Shown here: positions 1 through 7,812 of the stretch, piece after piece | Layout of the letters: each line of letters opens with the position of its first letter | Numbering within the stretch: position 1 is the stretch's first letter | Assembly (NCBI GenBank): GCA_024236155.1 | Contig: JACKLA010000001.1 | Span: 868,001 to 932,000 of the forward strand | DNA from: Sphingomonadaceae bacterium | GTDB taxonomy: Bacteria; Pseudomonadota; Alphaproteobacteria; Sphingomonadales; Sphingomonadaceae | Reading direction: 5' to 3' | Length of the DNA stretch: 64,000 bases | The notes under the pieces: model-generated | The model's database searches: none | The model's input: the letters and a program-made list of their open reading frames with translations, nothing else | Told to the model about the DNA's origin: nothing | Position numbers and translations under genes: made by a program

Positions 1-266
1 AGGCAGCTGGCGACGCAATGGTGGTTGGTGAGGATCAGCCCTTCGCTCGAAACGAAGCTGGCGGAACACCCGCCGGTCAGGCGCACGGCCGAATTGCGCA
101 CCTTGTCGAGCCAGGCCTGGTCCGGCGCCCAGCCATATTCGCTGCGCACCGTTTCGGCGGGGAAATTATCGAGCGTCCACATGCCTTCTTCGGCCGAAGC
201 AGGGACCGAGGCCAGAGCGCCGGCAAGCAGCGAGGCGGAAGCGAGTGCGATGGTGCGGGGTGTCAT
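1..266 (-). CDS. S46 family dipeptidyl peptidase, N-terminal part
   Basis: Only the first 88 or so codons lie in the window; the gene runs off the left edge. The reverse-strand start at 266 opens with a signal peptide (MTPRTIALASASLLAGALAS, then an Ala-rich cleavage region), so the product is exported to the periplasm. Residues near 60-85 read GGCSASFVSSEGLILTNHHC, the conserved block around the catalytic His of S46 (DPP7/DPP11-like) serine exopeptidases, which remove dipeptides from the N-terminus of oligopeptides. The Asp and Ser of the triad are outside the window. No partner gene is visible. The family call is firm from this motif; the specificity (DPP7 or DPP11) cannot be read. Confidence 0.88.
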   Translation of the reverse strand, partial: MTPRTIALASASLLAGALASVPASAEEGMWTLDNFPAETVRSEYGWAPDQAWLDKVRNSAVRLTGGCSASFVSSEGLILTNHHCVASC

Positions 267-391
267 TGCAGCGAACCTTTCTATAGGGCGCGAAGCCATA
301 TTATTTGCTGCAGGGTGACTACCACAACGCGCTGACAGCGCCAGCCTTTCGGTATGCCCGACTCACTATCGCGCATGGCTGCTGCCGGACA

Positions 392-422
392 GAAAAACCC
401 CCGACATCGCTGCCGGGGGTCT
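392..422 (-). terminator. Rho-independent terminator of katG
   Basis: Read on the minus strand, a stem ACCCCCGGCA / TGTCGGGGGT with a short loop is followed by TTTTT. It lies about 40 bases after the katG stop codon, so it fits an intrinsic terminator for that gene. Confidence 0.75.
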
Positions 423-461
423 TGTTGTCGTCGCGCAAAATTGCGCGAGGCGGAGAGGCGA

Positions 462-2642
462 TCAGAAGCGCCCTGCGTCCATCACCTTGGTCCATGCCTT
501 GACGAAGGTGTCGACGAACACCTGCTCGCCGCCGCTTTCGGCGAAGACTTCCGACTGCGCGCGAAGCTGCGAGTTGGAGCCGAACACAAGGTCTGCCCGG
601 GTGCCGCGCCACTTTTCCGCACCGGTCTTGCGGTCCTTGCCGACGAATTCCTCGTCACCGCTGCCCTCGACCGTTTCCCACTTGTTGTCCATCGACAGCA
701 GGTTGGTGAAGAAGTCGTTGGACAGCGTGCCGGGGCGGTCGGTGAACACGCCGTGGCCGGTGTTGCCCGATACCGCGCCGAGCGCGCGCATCCCGCCGAC
801 CAGTGCAGTCATTTCGGGAACCGACAGGCCCAGCAACTGGGCACGGTCGACCAGCATGTCCTCGGTTTTCACCGTAGCCTTGGTCTTCAGGTAGTTGCGG
901 AAACCGTCGGCAAAGGGTTCGAGCGGTTCGAAGCTTTCGGCATCGGTCTGCTCTGCGCTGGCATCGCCGCGCCCGGTCGAGACATCGACACTGACGCTGA
1001 AGCCGCCATCCTTCGCTGCCTTCTCAACCGCAGCGGCACCGGCGAGCACGATGGCATCGGCCATCGAGATATCGCCGCGCAGCCCATCGAGGGTCGAAAG
1101 CACATTGGCCAGTTCGTCCGGATCGTTGACCTTCCATCCGTTCTGGGGGGCAAGGCGCACGCGGGCACCGTCCGATCCGCCGCGATGGTCCGAATTGCGG
1201 TAGGTCGAGGCCGAGGCCCATGCCGCCTTGACCAGCGCGCTCACGCCGAGGCCGCTGGACAGCACCTTGGCCTTGAAATCCGCAATCGCTGTATCCGATG
1301 GCTTGCTGCCAGCCGGGACCGGGTCCTGCCAGATAAGGTTTTCTGCCGGGACTTCCGGCCCGAGGTAGCGCGCCTTGGGCCCCATATCGCGGTGGGTCAG
1401 CTTGAACCATGCGCGGGCGAAAGCATCGTCGAGCGCGGCCTGGTCGTCGCGGAAGCGTTCGGAAATCTTGCGATATTCCGGATCACGCTTGAGCGCCATG
1501 TCGGCAGTGGTCATCATGGTCGGGACCTTCTTGTTCGGATCCCGCGCGTCAGGCGCCATGTCCTCTTCCGACTGGCCGATCGGCTGCCACTGGTTCGCGC
1601 CCGCCGGGCTCTGCACCAGTTCGTATTCATATTTGAACAGCAGGCGGAAATAGTCGCCGCCCCACTGGATCGGGTTGTTCGACCACGCGCCTTCGATGCC
1701 CGAGGTGGTGATGTGGCCCTGCGCGATCTGGTCGGGATCGGTTGCCCAGCCGAAGCCCTGCAGGGCCAGCGCCTCGCTTTCCGGGCTGCCCGAAAGCTGG
1801 TCTGCCGGGATTGCGCCATGCGCCTTGCCGAAGGCGTGGCCGCCAGCAGTGAGGGCGACGGTTTCCTCGTCATTCATTGCCATGCGGGCGAAGGTTTCGC
1901 GCATGTCGCGCGCCATGCCTTCCGGATCGTGCGGATTGCCGCCCGGCCCTTCCGGGTTGACGTAGATCAGGCCCATCTGGATTGCGGCAAGCGGGCCGTC
2001 CATCTGCGTGCCCTTTTCGGGAATGATGCGCGTCTCGACGCCCTGGTCGACCCACAGGTCTTCGGTGCCCCAATAGACGGTTTCGGGCTCGTAGACGTCC
2101 TTGCGACCGCCGCCGAAGCCGAACACCGGGCCGCCCATCGATTCGATCGCGACATTGCCTGCAAGGATGAACAGGTCGGCCCAGCTGATGTGCTTGCCGT
2201 ATTTCTGTTTGACCGGCCACAACAGGCGACGCGCCTTGTCGAGATTGCCGTTGTCGGGCCAGCTGTTGAGCGGGGCGAAACGCTGCTGCCCGCTCGATGC
2301 GCCGCCGCGCCCGTCGCCGGTGCGATAGGTGCCGGCCGCATGCCATGCCATGCGGATGAAGAACGGGCCGTAGTGGCCATAATCCGCCGGCCACCAGTCC
2401 TGGCTGTCGGTCATCAGCGCGGTCAGGTCGGCCTTGAGCGCGTTGTAGTCGAGCGCGTTGAATGCTTCGGCATAGTCGAAGTCATCGCCCAGCGGATCGG
2501 GGTTCTTGCCGCCTGCCACGAGGATATCGAGCTGGAGCGCGTCGGGCCACCAGTCACGGTTCGTGCGTCCGAACAGGCTGCGTGTTCCGCCATCGCCATG
2601 GAACGGGCAGCCGCCGCTCATTTCACCGGTCTTGATATCCAT
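462..2642 (-). CDS. katG: Catalase-peroxidase KatG
   Basis: Bifunctional haem catalase-peroxidase that destroys hydrogen peroxide. At 726 aa it has the full family length with both the active N-terminal and the degenerate C-terminal peroxidase-like domains. The distal site RMAWHAAGTYR (Arg97, Trp100, His101) is intact. The Tyr of the Met-Tyr-Trp adduct lies in MGLIYVNPEGPGG, and the proximal haem His is in TAGGHAFGKAHG. The start at 2642 has an AGGAGAA ribosome site about 9 bases upstream. The gene stands alone with its own terminator at 392-422. A dyad in the upstream region (2726-2749) could be an OxyR-type or other regulator site, but no oxyR gene is adjacent. The identification is very secure. 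Confidence 0.97.
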   Translation of the reverse strand: MDIKTGEMSGGCPFHGDGGTRSLFGRTNRDWWPDALQLDILVAGGKNPDPLGDDFDYAEAFNALDYNALKADLTALMTDSQDWWPADYGHYGPFFIRMAWHAAGTYRTGDGRGGASSGQQRFAPLNSWPDNGNLDKARRLLWPVKQKYGKHISWADLFILAGNVAIESMGGPVFGFGGGRKDVYEPETVYWGTEDLWVDQGVETRIIPEKGTQMDGPLAAIQMGLIYVNPEGPGGNPHDPEGMARDMRETFARMAMNDEETVALTAGGHAFGKAHGAIPADQLSGSPESEALALQGFGWATDPDQIAQGHITTSGIEGAWSNNPIQWGGDYFRLLFKYEYELVQSPAGANQWQPIGQSEEDMAPDARDPNKKVPTMMTTADMALKRDPEYRKISERFRDDQAALDDAFARAWFKLTHRDMGPKARYLGPEVPAENLIWQDPVPAGSKPSDTAIADFKAKVLSSGLGVSALVKAAWASASTYRNSDHRGGSDGARVRLAPQNGWKVNDPDELANVLSTLDGLRGDISMADAIVLAGAAAVEKAAKDGGFSVSVDVSTGRGDASAEQTDAESFEPLEPFADGFRNYLKTKATVKTEDMLVDRAQLLGLSVPEMTALVGGMRALGAVSGNTGHGVFTDRPGTLSNDFFTNLLSMDNKWETVEGSGDEEFVGKDRKTGAEKWRGTRADLVFGSNSQLRAQSEVFAESGGEQVFVDTFVKAWTKVMDAGRF

Positions 2643-2725
2643 CGGGCATTCTCCTGCTGTGTTTGTTCGAGTCTTTTTTCGAATTGGCCCCGGCAGTTTG
2701 CGACTCGATGTCTGATTAGTCCAAT

Positions 2726-2749
2726 CGATTAATTACAAGATAGTAATCG
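2726..2749. promoter_or_regulatory. AT-rich dyad upstream of katG
   Basis: CGATTA and TAATCG form the outer arms of a dyad, with an inner ATTAC-N6-GTAAT, inside an unusually AT-rich stretch between the divergent katG and flavin oxidoreductase genes. It may hold the katG promoter or an operator. It does not match a clear OxyR consensus. Confidence 0.3.
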
Positions 2750-2830
2750 AAATAGGCGCACATGCCGGTCGCGGCCGATGTGATGTGTCGGGCTTGCGGC
2801 GGGACGCATCGCAGCCTAAGCGCCCGCGAT

Positions 2831-3841
2831 ATGACCAGCTATCCCAAGACCACCGCGCTGATGCAGCGCGGCATCGACTTCCTCGGCTCCGATTATGCGA
2901 TCCTGTGCGGCGCGATGAGCTGGGTGTCGGAACGCAATCTCGTCTCGGCCATCAGCAATGCCGGGGGCTTCGGGGTGATCGCCTGCGGGGCGATGACGCC
3001 CGAACTGCTCGACACCGAAATTGCCGAGACAAGGAAGCTGACCGCCAAGCCCTTCGGCGTGAACCTGATCACCATGCATCCGCAGCTGTTCGATCTGATC
3101 GAGGTGTGCGGCAAGCATGGCGTGGGCCATGTTGTGCTGGCTGGCGGCATCCCGCCAAAGGACAGCGTGGAGGCGATCAAGGCGTTCGGCGCGAAGGTCA
3201 TCGTTTTCGCCCCTACGCTGGCGCTGGCGAAGAAGTTGCTGAGGAGCGGCGGCGACGCGCTGGTGATCGAGGGGATGGAGGCGGGCGGCCATATCGGCCC
3301 GGTTTCGACCAGCGTGCTGGCGCAGGAATTCCTGCCCGAACTCAGCCAGGATCATCTCGTCTTCGTCGCAGGCGGCATCGGGCTTGGGCAGGCGATCGCG
3401 GGTTATCTGGAGATGGGCGCGGTCGGCGTCCAGCTTGGCACCCGTTTTGCCTGCGCGAAGGAATCGATCGCGCATGAGAATTTCAAGAAAGCCTTTTTCC
3501 GGGCCAATGCGCGCGATGCGATCACCAGCGTGCAGGTCGATCCGCGCCTCCCGGTGATCCCGGTCCGCGCGCTCAAGAACAAGGGCACCGAGGAATTCAC
3601 CGCCAAGCAGATCGAAGTCGCCAAGCTGCTCGATGCGGGCGAGATCGAGATGGGCGAGGCGCAATTGCAGATCGAACACTACTGGGCAGGCGCATTGCGC
3701 CGCGCGGTGATCGACGGCGATGTCGAGAACGGCTCGGTCATGGCGGGCCAGTCGGTCGGCATGCTCAAGGAAGAAGAGCCGGTTGCCGATATCATGGCCA
3801 AGCTGATGGCGCAGAGCGAAGAGGCCCTTTCGCGGCGCTGA
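2831..3841 (+). CDS. NAD(P)H-dependent flavin oxidoreductase / nitronate monooxygenase-like
   Basis: FMN-binding TIM-barrel protein of the nitronate monooxygenase/FabK-like family. Typical blocks are LCGAMSWVSERNLVSAISNA near the N-terminus, VIEGMEAGGHIG (FMN and active site region), and VAGGIGLGQAIAGYLEMGA with GVQLGTRFACAKES (phosphate-binding segment). The start is placed at ATG 2831 (MTSYPKTTALMQRG) because the in-frame ATG at 2762 adds 23 residues with no family character; neither start has a strong ribosome site. The gene ends 1 base before purU starts, so the two are probably co-transcribed. The true substrate is unknown; nitronate oxidation is the family default, not shown. Confidence 0.82.
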   Translation: MTSYPKTTALMQRGIDFLGSDYAILCGAMSWVSERNLVSAISNAGGFGVIACGAMTPELLDTEIAETRKLTAKPFGVNLITMHPQLFDLIEVCGKHGVGHVVLAGGIPPKDSVEAIKAFGAKVIVFAPTLALAKKLLRSGGDALVIEGMEAGGHIGPVSTSVLAQEFLPELSQDHLVFVAGGIGLGQAIAGYLEMGAVGVQLGTRFACAKESIAHENFKKAFFRANARDAITSVQVDPRLPVIPVRALKNKGTEEFTAKQIEVAKLLDAGEIEMGEAQLQIEHYWAGALRRAVIDGDVENGSVMAGQSVGMLKEEEPVADIMAKLMAQSEEALSRR

Positions 3842-3842
3842 T

Positions 3843-4697
3843 ATGTCCGAACCCCTCGTCCTGACCCTGTCCTGCGCCGACCGGCCCGGCATCACCGCGC
3901 GGGTGACGTCTTTCCTGTTCGAGCGCGGCGGTAATGTGCTCGAGGCGCAGCAGTTCAACGACCGGGAAAGCGATGCCTTCTTCATGCGGGTCGAGTTCGA
4001 TCCGGGCAATGTGGCGCGCGAGGATTTGCGCGCCGGTTTCGCACCGATTGCGGGCGAATTCGGCATGGAATGGAAGCTTTCGCTGCGCGACCGCCCGCGC
4101 CGGGTGATGATCATGGTCAGCAAGTTCGACCACTGCCTCGCCAGCCTGCTCTATCGCTGGCGCATCGGCGAGCTGGCGATGGAGCCGGTGGCGATCGTCT
4201 CCAACCACCCGCGCGAGAGCATCGAGCATACCGATCTGGCTGGGCTGCCGTTCCACCATCTGCCGATCACCCGCGACACCAAGCGGCAGCAGGAAGCACA
4301 GGTGCGTGCGATCGCGGCGGAGACCGATGCCGAGCTGGTCGTGCTGGCGCGCTATATGCAGATATTGTCCGACGAGCAGGCGGCTCATTTCGCCGGGCGC
4401 TGCATTAACATCCATCACAGCTTCCTGCCCGGCTTCAAGGGGGCCAAACCCTATCACCAGGCGCACGCCCGCGGGGTCAAGATGATCGGCGCAACCGCGC
4501 ATTACGTCACCAGCGAACTCGATGAAGGCCCGATCATCCACCAGGATGCCGAGGCGATCACCCACGCCGACAGCCCCGACGACCTTGTCCGCAAGGGCCG
4601 CGATATCGAAAGCCGCGTGCTGGCCGAAGCTGTGCGGCTGCATTTGCAGGAACGCGTGCTGCTCAACGGCCAGCGAACGGTCGTGTTCGGGGGCTAG
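3843..4697 (+). CDS. purU: Formyltetrahydrofolate deformylase
   Basis: Hydrolyses 10-formyl-THF to THF and formate, balancing one-carbon pools and supplying formate to PurT. The 284-aa protein has an N-terminal ACT regulatory domain (residues about 5-85, starting LVLTLSCADRPGITARVTSF) and a C-terminal formyltransferase-fold domain (about 90-284). The catalytic segment reads NIHHSFLPGFKGAKPYHQAH, and the Asp region GATAHYVTSELDEGPII is present. It begins one base after the upstream flavin oxidoreductase stop codon. The 3' end overlaps by 4 bases the end of a convergent small gene. Length and motifs match PurU throughout. Confidence 0.95.
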   Translation: MSEPLVLTLSCADRPGITARVTSFLFERGGNVLEAQQFNDRESDAFFMRVEFDPGNVAREDLRAGFAPIAGEFGMEWKLSLRDRPRRVMIMVSKFDHCLASLLYRWRIGELAMEPVAIVSNHPRESIEHTDLAGLPFHHLPITRDTKRQQEAQVRAIAAETDAELVVLARYMQILSDEQAAHFAGRCINIHHSFLPGFKGAKPYHQAHARGVKMIGATAHYVTSELDEGPIIHQDAEAITHADSPDDLVRKGRDIESRVLAEAVRLHLQERVLLNGQRTVVFGG

Positions 4698-5041
4698 GGC
4701 TTCACTTCGGCCAGCAGCGCCAGCGCCTCCGCGTCGTCCGCATGGTCGGCTTGTGCCACCTCGCTGTCATGTTCTAGGCTTTCGCAGCGCAGTTCGCGCA
4801 TGGCCCGATCGATCATCGCAGCACGTTCCGCGTCGTAGGGTTCCTCGCCCGCGAAATGGCTGCACCCTTGCCAACGGATAACAATATCACGCACATCCTC
4901 GCCCACCGGCTCGGTCCGCTCGACATTGTAGAAATCCCGCCAGGGCAGCGGCGCTCGCACGCAGCCAGTGGCCTGCATGGCAAGCACCGCACCCGGCAAG
5001 GCGGCCGCAATCCGCGCAGCAAATCGCGATAGGCGCCGCAT
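4694..5041 (-). CDS. Small putative exported or lipoprotein, unknown function
   Basis: A 115-aa protein that I do not recognise. The N-terminus has basic residues followed by a hydrophobic run, and a Cys follows in AMQATGC, so a signal peptide or a weak lipobox is possible. The rest is polar and acidic, with a C-terminal stretch rich in Asp, Glu and Ala. It sits 13 bases downstream of the aldehyde dehydrogenase gene on the same strand and could be its distal operon partner. It overlaps purU by 4 bases tail to tail. Its position filling the gap between two firm genes supports it being real; no function is implied. Confidence 0.55.
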   Translation of the reverse strand: MRRLSRFAARIAAALPGAVLAMQATGCVRAPLPWRDFYNVERTEPVGEDVRDIVIRWQGCSHFAGEEPYDAERAAMIDRAMRELRCESLEHDSEVAQADHADDAEALALLAEVKP

Positions 5042-5054
5042 CAGCAGGTTGCCG

Positions 5055-6479
5055 TCAAGCCATCGCGTTTTTCTTGACCGTGATCACCTGCGGATAGGTG
5101 AATTCCTTCAGACCCTCGACGCCATATTCGGCGCCGAAGCCCGACTGCTTGTGGCCGCCGAACGGGGCGAAGGGTGAGAGGTGGAGGTATTCGTTGACCC
5201 ACACCGTGCCGGTTTCGAGCTGCTCGGCGATCTCGACGCCCTTGTCCGGATTGCCGGTCCACACCGCGCCTGCAAGGCCATAATCGCTGGCATTGGCGCG
5301 GGCGATGACCTCTTCCTCGGTCGAGAATTTCATCAGCGGCATGACCGGGCCGAACTGTTCCTCGGCCACGATGCGCGCGTCTTCGGGCGGATTGTCGAGG
5401 ATGGTGATCGGCACATAATAGCCCGAGCCCGAGGGATCGACATCGCCGCCGACAAGGAACTTGTAGCCGTTCGACTTCGCATCCTCGATCAGCTCACACA
5501 CGCGGTCAAACTGCTTCTTGTTCTGGATCGGGCCCACGCCGGTACCTTGCTGCGCGCCGTCGCCCACGACCACGCCCTTGGCATATTCGGCGATTGCCGT
5601 GCTCAGCTCGTCATAGATATCCTCGTGGATATAGATGCGCTTGGCGGCGACGCAGATTTGGCCTGCGTTGGAAAAGCTCGACCAGAACAGCTGTTCGGCA
5701 ACCTTGGAAACATCGGCATCGGGCAGCACGATCGAGGCATCGTTGCCACCCAGTTCGAGCGTGATGCGCTTCAAGTCTTTCGATGCGCCTTCCATGATCT
5801 TCTTGCCGGTTGCGGTCGAGCCGGTGAAGGTGATCTTGTCGATATCCGGGTGGCTGGTGATCAGCGGGCCAAGGCTGTCTTCGCCCGTGATGATGTTGAC
5901 CACGCCCGCAGGCACCACATCCTTCACCAGTTCGGCAATACGCAGCGTGGTGAGCGGGGTGAAGGGGCTGGGCTTGAGCACGATGGTGCAGCCCGAAAGC
6001 ATGGCGGGCGCAATCTTCTGCATCGCCATCATCACCGGGAAGTTCCACGGCACGATACCGCCGACCACGCCCACCGGCACGCGGCGCGAGCGGTGGAGGC
6101 GGGTATCGCTGTCCTCGATGATTTCTTCTTCGAGGCTGAGCGTCGATTGCGCTGCCATCAGCCCGGCAGCGCCATAGATTTCACCCTTGGCCTGTTCGTG
6201 CGGCTTGCCCTGTTCGGTGGTCAGCAGGCGGAACAGTTCGTCGGCGTTTTCCTTGATGATGCCGCTCATCTGCTGGATCACCGCACGGCGTTCGTCGATC
6301 GGGGTTTTCGACCAGCTCTTGAACGCACGACGTGCAGCGGCAACGGCCCTGTCGAGTTCATCCGTCCCGCAAGCCGGGACGAGGCCGACGACCTGCTCGT
6401 TCGCTGGATTGACGACTTCCATCGTGCTGGCGGTTTCCACCATCTCGCCATCGATCAGGTTCCTGTATTGAGTCGTCAT
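5055..6479 (-). CDS. NAD(P)-dependent aldehyde dehydrogenase
   Basis: Oxidises an aldehyde to the acid with NAD(P). The 474-aa protein carries the ALDH core. PWNFPVMMAMQKIAPAMLSG is the cofactor-binding segment, FTGSTATGKKIM the Rossmann turn, ELGGND carries the general-base Glu, and NAGQICVAAKR the catalytic Cys. The C-terminal GPVMPLMKF and PFGGHKQSGFG blocks are also present. The nearest subfamilies are succinate-semialdehyde and broad-range aldehyde dehydrogenases, but the substrate cannot be read from this. It is divergent from the FAD monooxygenase at 6673. Confidence 0.92.
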   Translation of the reverse strand: MTTQYRNLIDGEMVETASTMEVVNPANEQVVGLVPACGTDELDRAVAAARRAFKSWSKTPIDERRAVIQQMSGIIKENADELFRLLTTEQGKPHEQAKGEIYGAAGLMAAQSTLSLEEEIIEDSDTRLHRSRRVPVGVVGGIVPWNFPVMMAMQKIAPAMLSGCTIVLKPSPFTPLTTLRIAELVKDVVPAGVVNIITGEDSLGPLITSHPDIDKITFTGSTATGKKIMEGASKDLKRITLELGGNDASIVLPDADVSKVAEQLFWSSFSNAGQICVAAKRIYIHEDIYDELSTAIAEYAKGVVVGDGAQQGTGVGPIQNKKQFDRVCELIEDAKSNGYKFLVGGDVDPSGSGYYVPITILDNPPEDARIVAEEQFGPVMPLMKFSTEEEVIARANASDYGLAGAVWTGNPDKGVEIAEQLETGTVWVNEYLHLSPFAPFGGHKQSGFGAEYGVEGLKEFTYPQVITVKKNAMA

Positions 6480-6672
6480 CGCTCTCTCCTCTTTTCGCGG
6501 ACCGACGCGCGCGCATGCGAATCGTATCGGTCTGTTTTCGGTTTTCAGGCGAAACCTAACACGCAGCGCGCCCTTGGGCCATGCATGAAAGGCAACAGGC
6601 GATGCGCCGCTTTCACTCGTGCAGGCAGGGCCGAAGCCGTAGGGCTGTCTCCCGCATAGTGGGAGAGGTCGG

Positions 6673-7803
6673 TTGCAGCGGACAGCAGCGGTGATCGGAG
6701 GCGGTATAGCGGGTCTGGCTTCGGCGGCTGCGTTGCGACGTGCGGGCTACGATGTGACCGTTTATGAGCAGGCACCGGCAATTGCGCCGATGGGAACGGC
6801 CCTGTCGATCTGGGACAATGCGATGGCCGGGCTCGACTGGATCGGCTGCGGCGATGCGGTGCGCGGCGCATCGGCGCCAATCACGCAAGTCGCACTCAGC
6901 CGCCGGGACGGGAAATACCTGTTCGGGCCGGTCGCGCTCGAAGGCATGGATGCATGGCTACCCATGCGCAGCCATTTGCAGGCGGTTCTGGCCGATTGCC
7001 TCGGTCGTGACAGGTTGCGGCTTGGTGTGAGGGTGGATGGTATCGGTGAGCAGGGCGACAAGGTCGAGATTGCCATTGCCGGGTCGCCGGTCGATGCGGT
7101 GGATTTGTGCGTGGTGGCCGATGGTATCCACTCGGCCAAGGCCAGTGAATTGCTCGGCAATGTGCCGCAATATCGTGGCTACCTCGGTGCGCTCGGGGTC
7201 GCACGGGCAGTCGATGAAGGCTGGCCACAGGGGCTGGGCGAGGAAATCTGGCACGGGACCGAGCGGTTCGGCCTGTTCGATGCCGGAGAAGGTCGCCGAT
7301 ACTGGTTCTATATGCGCTCCGAGAAGGATCCGGCGGCGCTTTCGGGCATCGACCTCGCGTTTGTGCAGCAGCGGGTGGCAGGCTGGGCCGATCCGATTGG
7401 CCATGCGCTTGCCGCGACCGATCCGGCTGCGACCATCCCCGTTGCGATCCATGCCCGGGCCACACCGCGCAGGCTTGGGCAGGGGCGGATTATCTGTGTG
7501 GGCGACGCGGCGCATGCGATGGAGCCGAACCAGGGGCAGGGCGGCTGCCAGGGGATCGAGGATGCATGGGCGCTGGGCGTGCTGGCCGGGCGGCTATCGC
7601 CCGAAGCCATCCTGCCCGAATTCGAACGCCAGCGCCTGCCGCGCCTCAAGGCGGTGATGCGCGATTCCATGCTGGTCGGTCGCGTCGCCCACTCCCCGCG
7701 CAGCTGGGAACGCGGCATGGTGCGCGCGATATTCGCCGCCACCTCGCAGCGGATCGACGCATCGCAATTGCGGCGGAGGCTGCGCCCGCCGACCTATCGC
7801 TGA
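6673..7803 (+). CDS. FAD-dependent monooxygenase (PHBH-type fold)
   Basis: Class A flavoprotein of the p-hydroxybenzoate hydroxylase superfamily. The N-terminus holds the dinucleotide motif AAVIGGGIAGLASAAALRRA (about residues 4-24) and the glutamate-ending strand DVTVYE. The middle has VADGIHS. The second FAD motif GDAAHAMEPNQGQGGCQGIE is near residue 280. The start appears to be TTG at 6673, about 5 bases after GGGAGAGG; no ATG fits better. Such enzymes hydroxylate aromatic or quinone-like compounds using NAD(P)H and oxygen; the substrate here is unknown. It is convergent with the alcohol dehydrogenase, with 9 bases between the two stop codons. Confidence 0.87.
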   Translation: MQRTAAVIGGGIAGLASAAALRRAGYDVTVYEQAPAIAPMGTALSIWDNAMAGLDWIGCGDAVRGASAPITQVALSRRDGKYLFGPVALEGMDAWLPMRSHLQAVLADCLGRDRLRLGVRVDGIGEQGDKVEIAIAGSPVDAVDLCVVADGIHSAKASELLGNVPQYRGYLGALGVARAVDEGWPQGLGEEIWHGTERFGLFDAGEGRRYWFYMRSEKDPAALSGIDLAFVQQRVAGWADPIGHALAATDPAATIPVAIHARATPRRLGQGRIICVGDAAHAMEPNQGQGGCQGIEDAWALGVLAGRLSPEAILPEFERQRLPRLKAVMRDSMLVGRVAHSPRSWERGMVRAIFAATSQRIDASQLRRRLRPPTYR

Positions 7804-7812
7804 GGCGCGGGC

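Noticed and set aside
354..2732. A 792-codon open frame on the plus strand opposite katG
   Set aside because: It is the antisense shadow of katG, whose minus-strand protein has all catalase-peroxidase motifs. Long antisense frames are common in high-GC DNA.
2726..2749. A definite OxyR operator for katG
   Set aside because: A dyad exists but does not match the ATAG-type tetranucleotide spacing well, and no oxyR gene is nearby; listed only as a weak regulatory candidate.
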